Below, in pieces: positions 63,832 through 64,000 of a stretch of DNA of 64,000 bases. Below the pieces are notes generated by a model that saw nothing but the letters and a program-made list of their open reading frames with translations, searched no databases and was not told the DNA's origin. Each line of letters starts with the position of its first letter. Position 1 is the stretch's first letter. This DNA is from Propioniciclava soli (GTDB lineage: Bacteria > Actinomycetota > Actinomycetes > Propionibacteriales > Propionibacteriaceae), in the NCBI RefSeq assembly GCF_014858005.1, contig NZ_JACYOT010000015.1, forward strand, positions 62,001 to 126,000. Reading direction: 5' to 3'. Position numbers and translations under genes: made by a program.

Positions 63832-64000
63832 GGTTCCTCCTGGTAAAGGTTGACCCCATCCTGCCAAACGAAACGCCAGTACCATCAGTTGGGTGTGTCG
63901 AATCGGGCGGACTCTGACACTCTTGTTGCTCACAACGCGGGGACCGCGGTCGCGGAGCCCGCAAGTGATTAATAGCCTCTACTCGCTCTCCACACTTCAC
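63832..64000. other. Region upstream of the McrB-like gene
   Basis: Only 169 bases before the window edge. It holds the AGGAGG of the McrB-like gene and A/T-rich segments (for example GTGATTAATAG at 63964-63974), but no complete gene can be called. Confidence 0.5.

Overview
The window is 64 kb of very GC-rich DNA from an actinobacterial chromosome. Several things point there: a mycothiol S-conjugate amidase (mca), the SepF/FtsB-era gene order mfd-mazG-eno-ftsB-like-DUF501-ppx, a run greA-DUF4307-mca-DUF255-hlyIII-Z-prenyl synthase-phoH2 that I recall from Mycobacterium tuberculosis (around Rv1079-Rv1095), GTG/TTG starts, and many genes whose -10 box lies 6-7 nt before the start codon (leaderless mRNAs). 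A DUF222/HNH gene, pyruvate phosphate dikinase and the general gene set fit Propionibacteriaceae or close relatives; the genus is an inference.

Layout. 1-13310 is a housekeeping block: the end of prs, ribosomal protein L25, peptidyl-tRNA hydrolase, a DUF222-HNH protein, mfd, two DUF202 membrane proteins, a lipoprotein, mazG, eno, a FtsB/DivIC-like protein, DUF501, exopolyphosphatase and a tRNA with anticodon UAA. 13311-24715 is mixed metabolism and envelope: nitronate monooxygenase, a frameshifted PhzF gene, a Bax inhibitor-1 protein, NUDIX, a zinc metallopeptidase, a lipoprotein/S9 peptidase pair, a GPH-type transporter, YwiC and an RNA methyltransferase. 24948-42421 holds central carbon and regulatory genes: ppdK, deoC, a semialdehyde dehydrogenase, a degenerate PfkB protein, a two-component system, acylphosphatase/CBS, metB, EcsC, proline dehydrogenase, TerC, an NagZ-like GH3 plus HAD operon, and ung. 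42514-57297 is the Mtb-like syntenic stretch with a permease, a DUF2089 regulator pair, greA, mca, the DUF255 protein, hlyIII, amt, the prenyl synthase and phoH2. 57329-59536 holds a secreted SH3b protein and a membrane-anchored protein whose soluble part resembles the GroEL apical domain. After tRNA-Lys (59675-59750) comes a coding-poor stretch and then a McrB/McrC type IV restriction pair that reaches the window edge and may begin a defence island.

The most interesting items are the membrane-anchored GroEL-apical-like protein, two identical long perfect palindromes 14 kb apart, a PfkB protein that has lost its catalytic motif, a short-variable-arm tRNA with a UAA anticodon, the McrBC pair with a large unrecognised N-terminal region, and a consistent leaderless-promoter signature on at least seventeen genes. 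No CRISPR array, insertion sequence, prophage or rRNA operon was seen.
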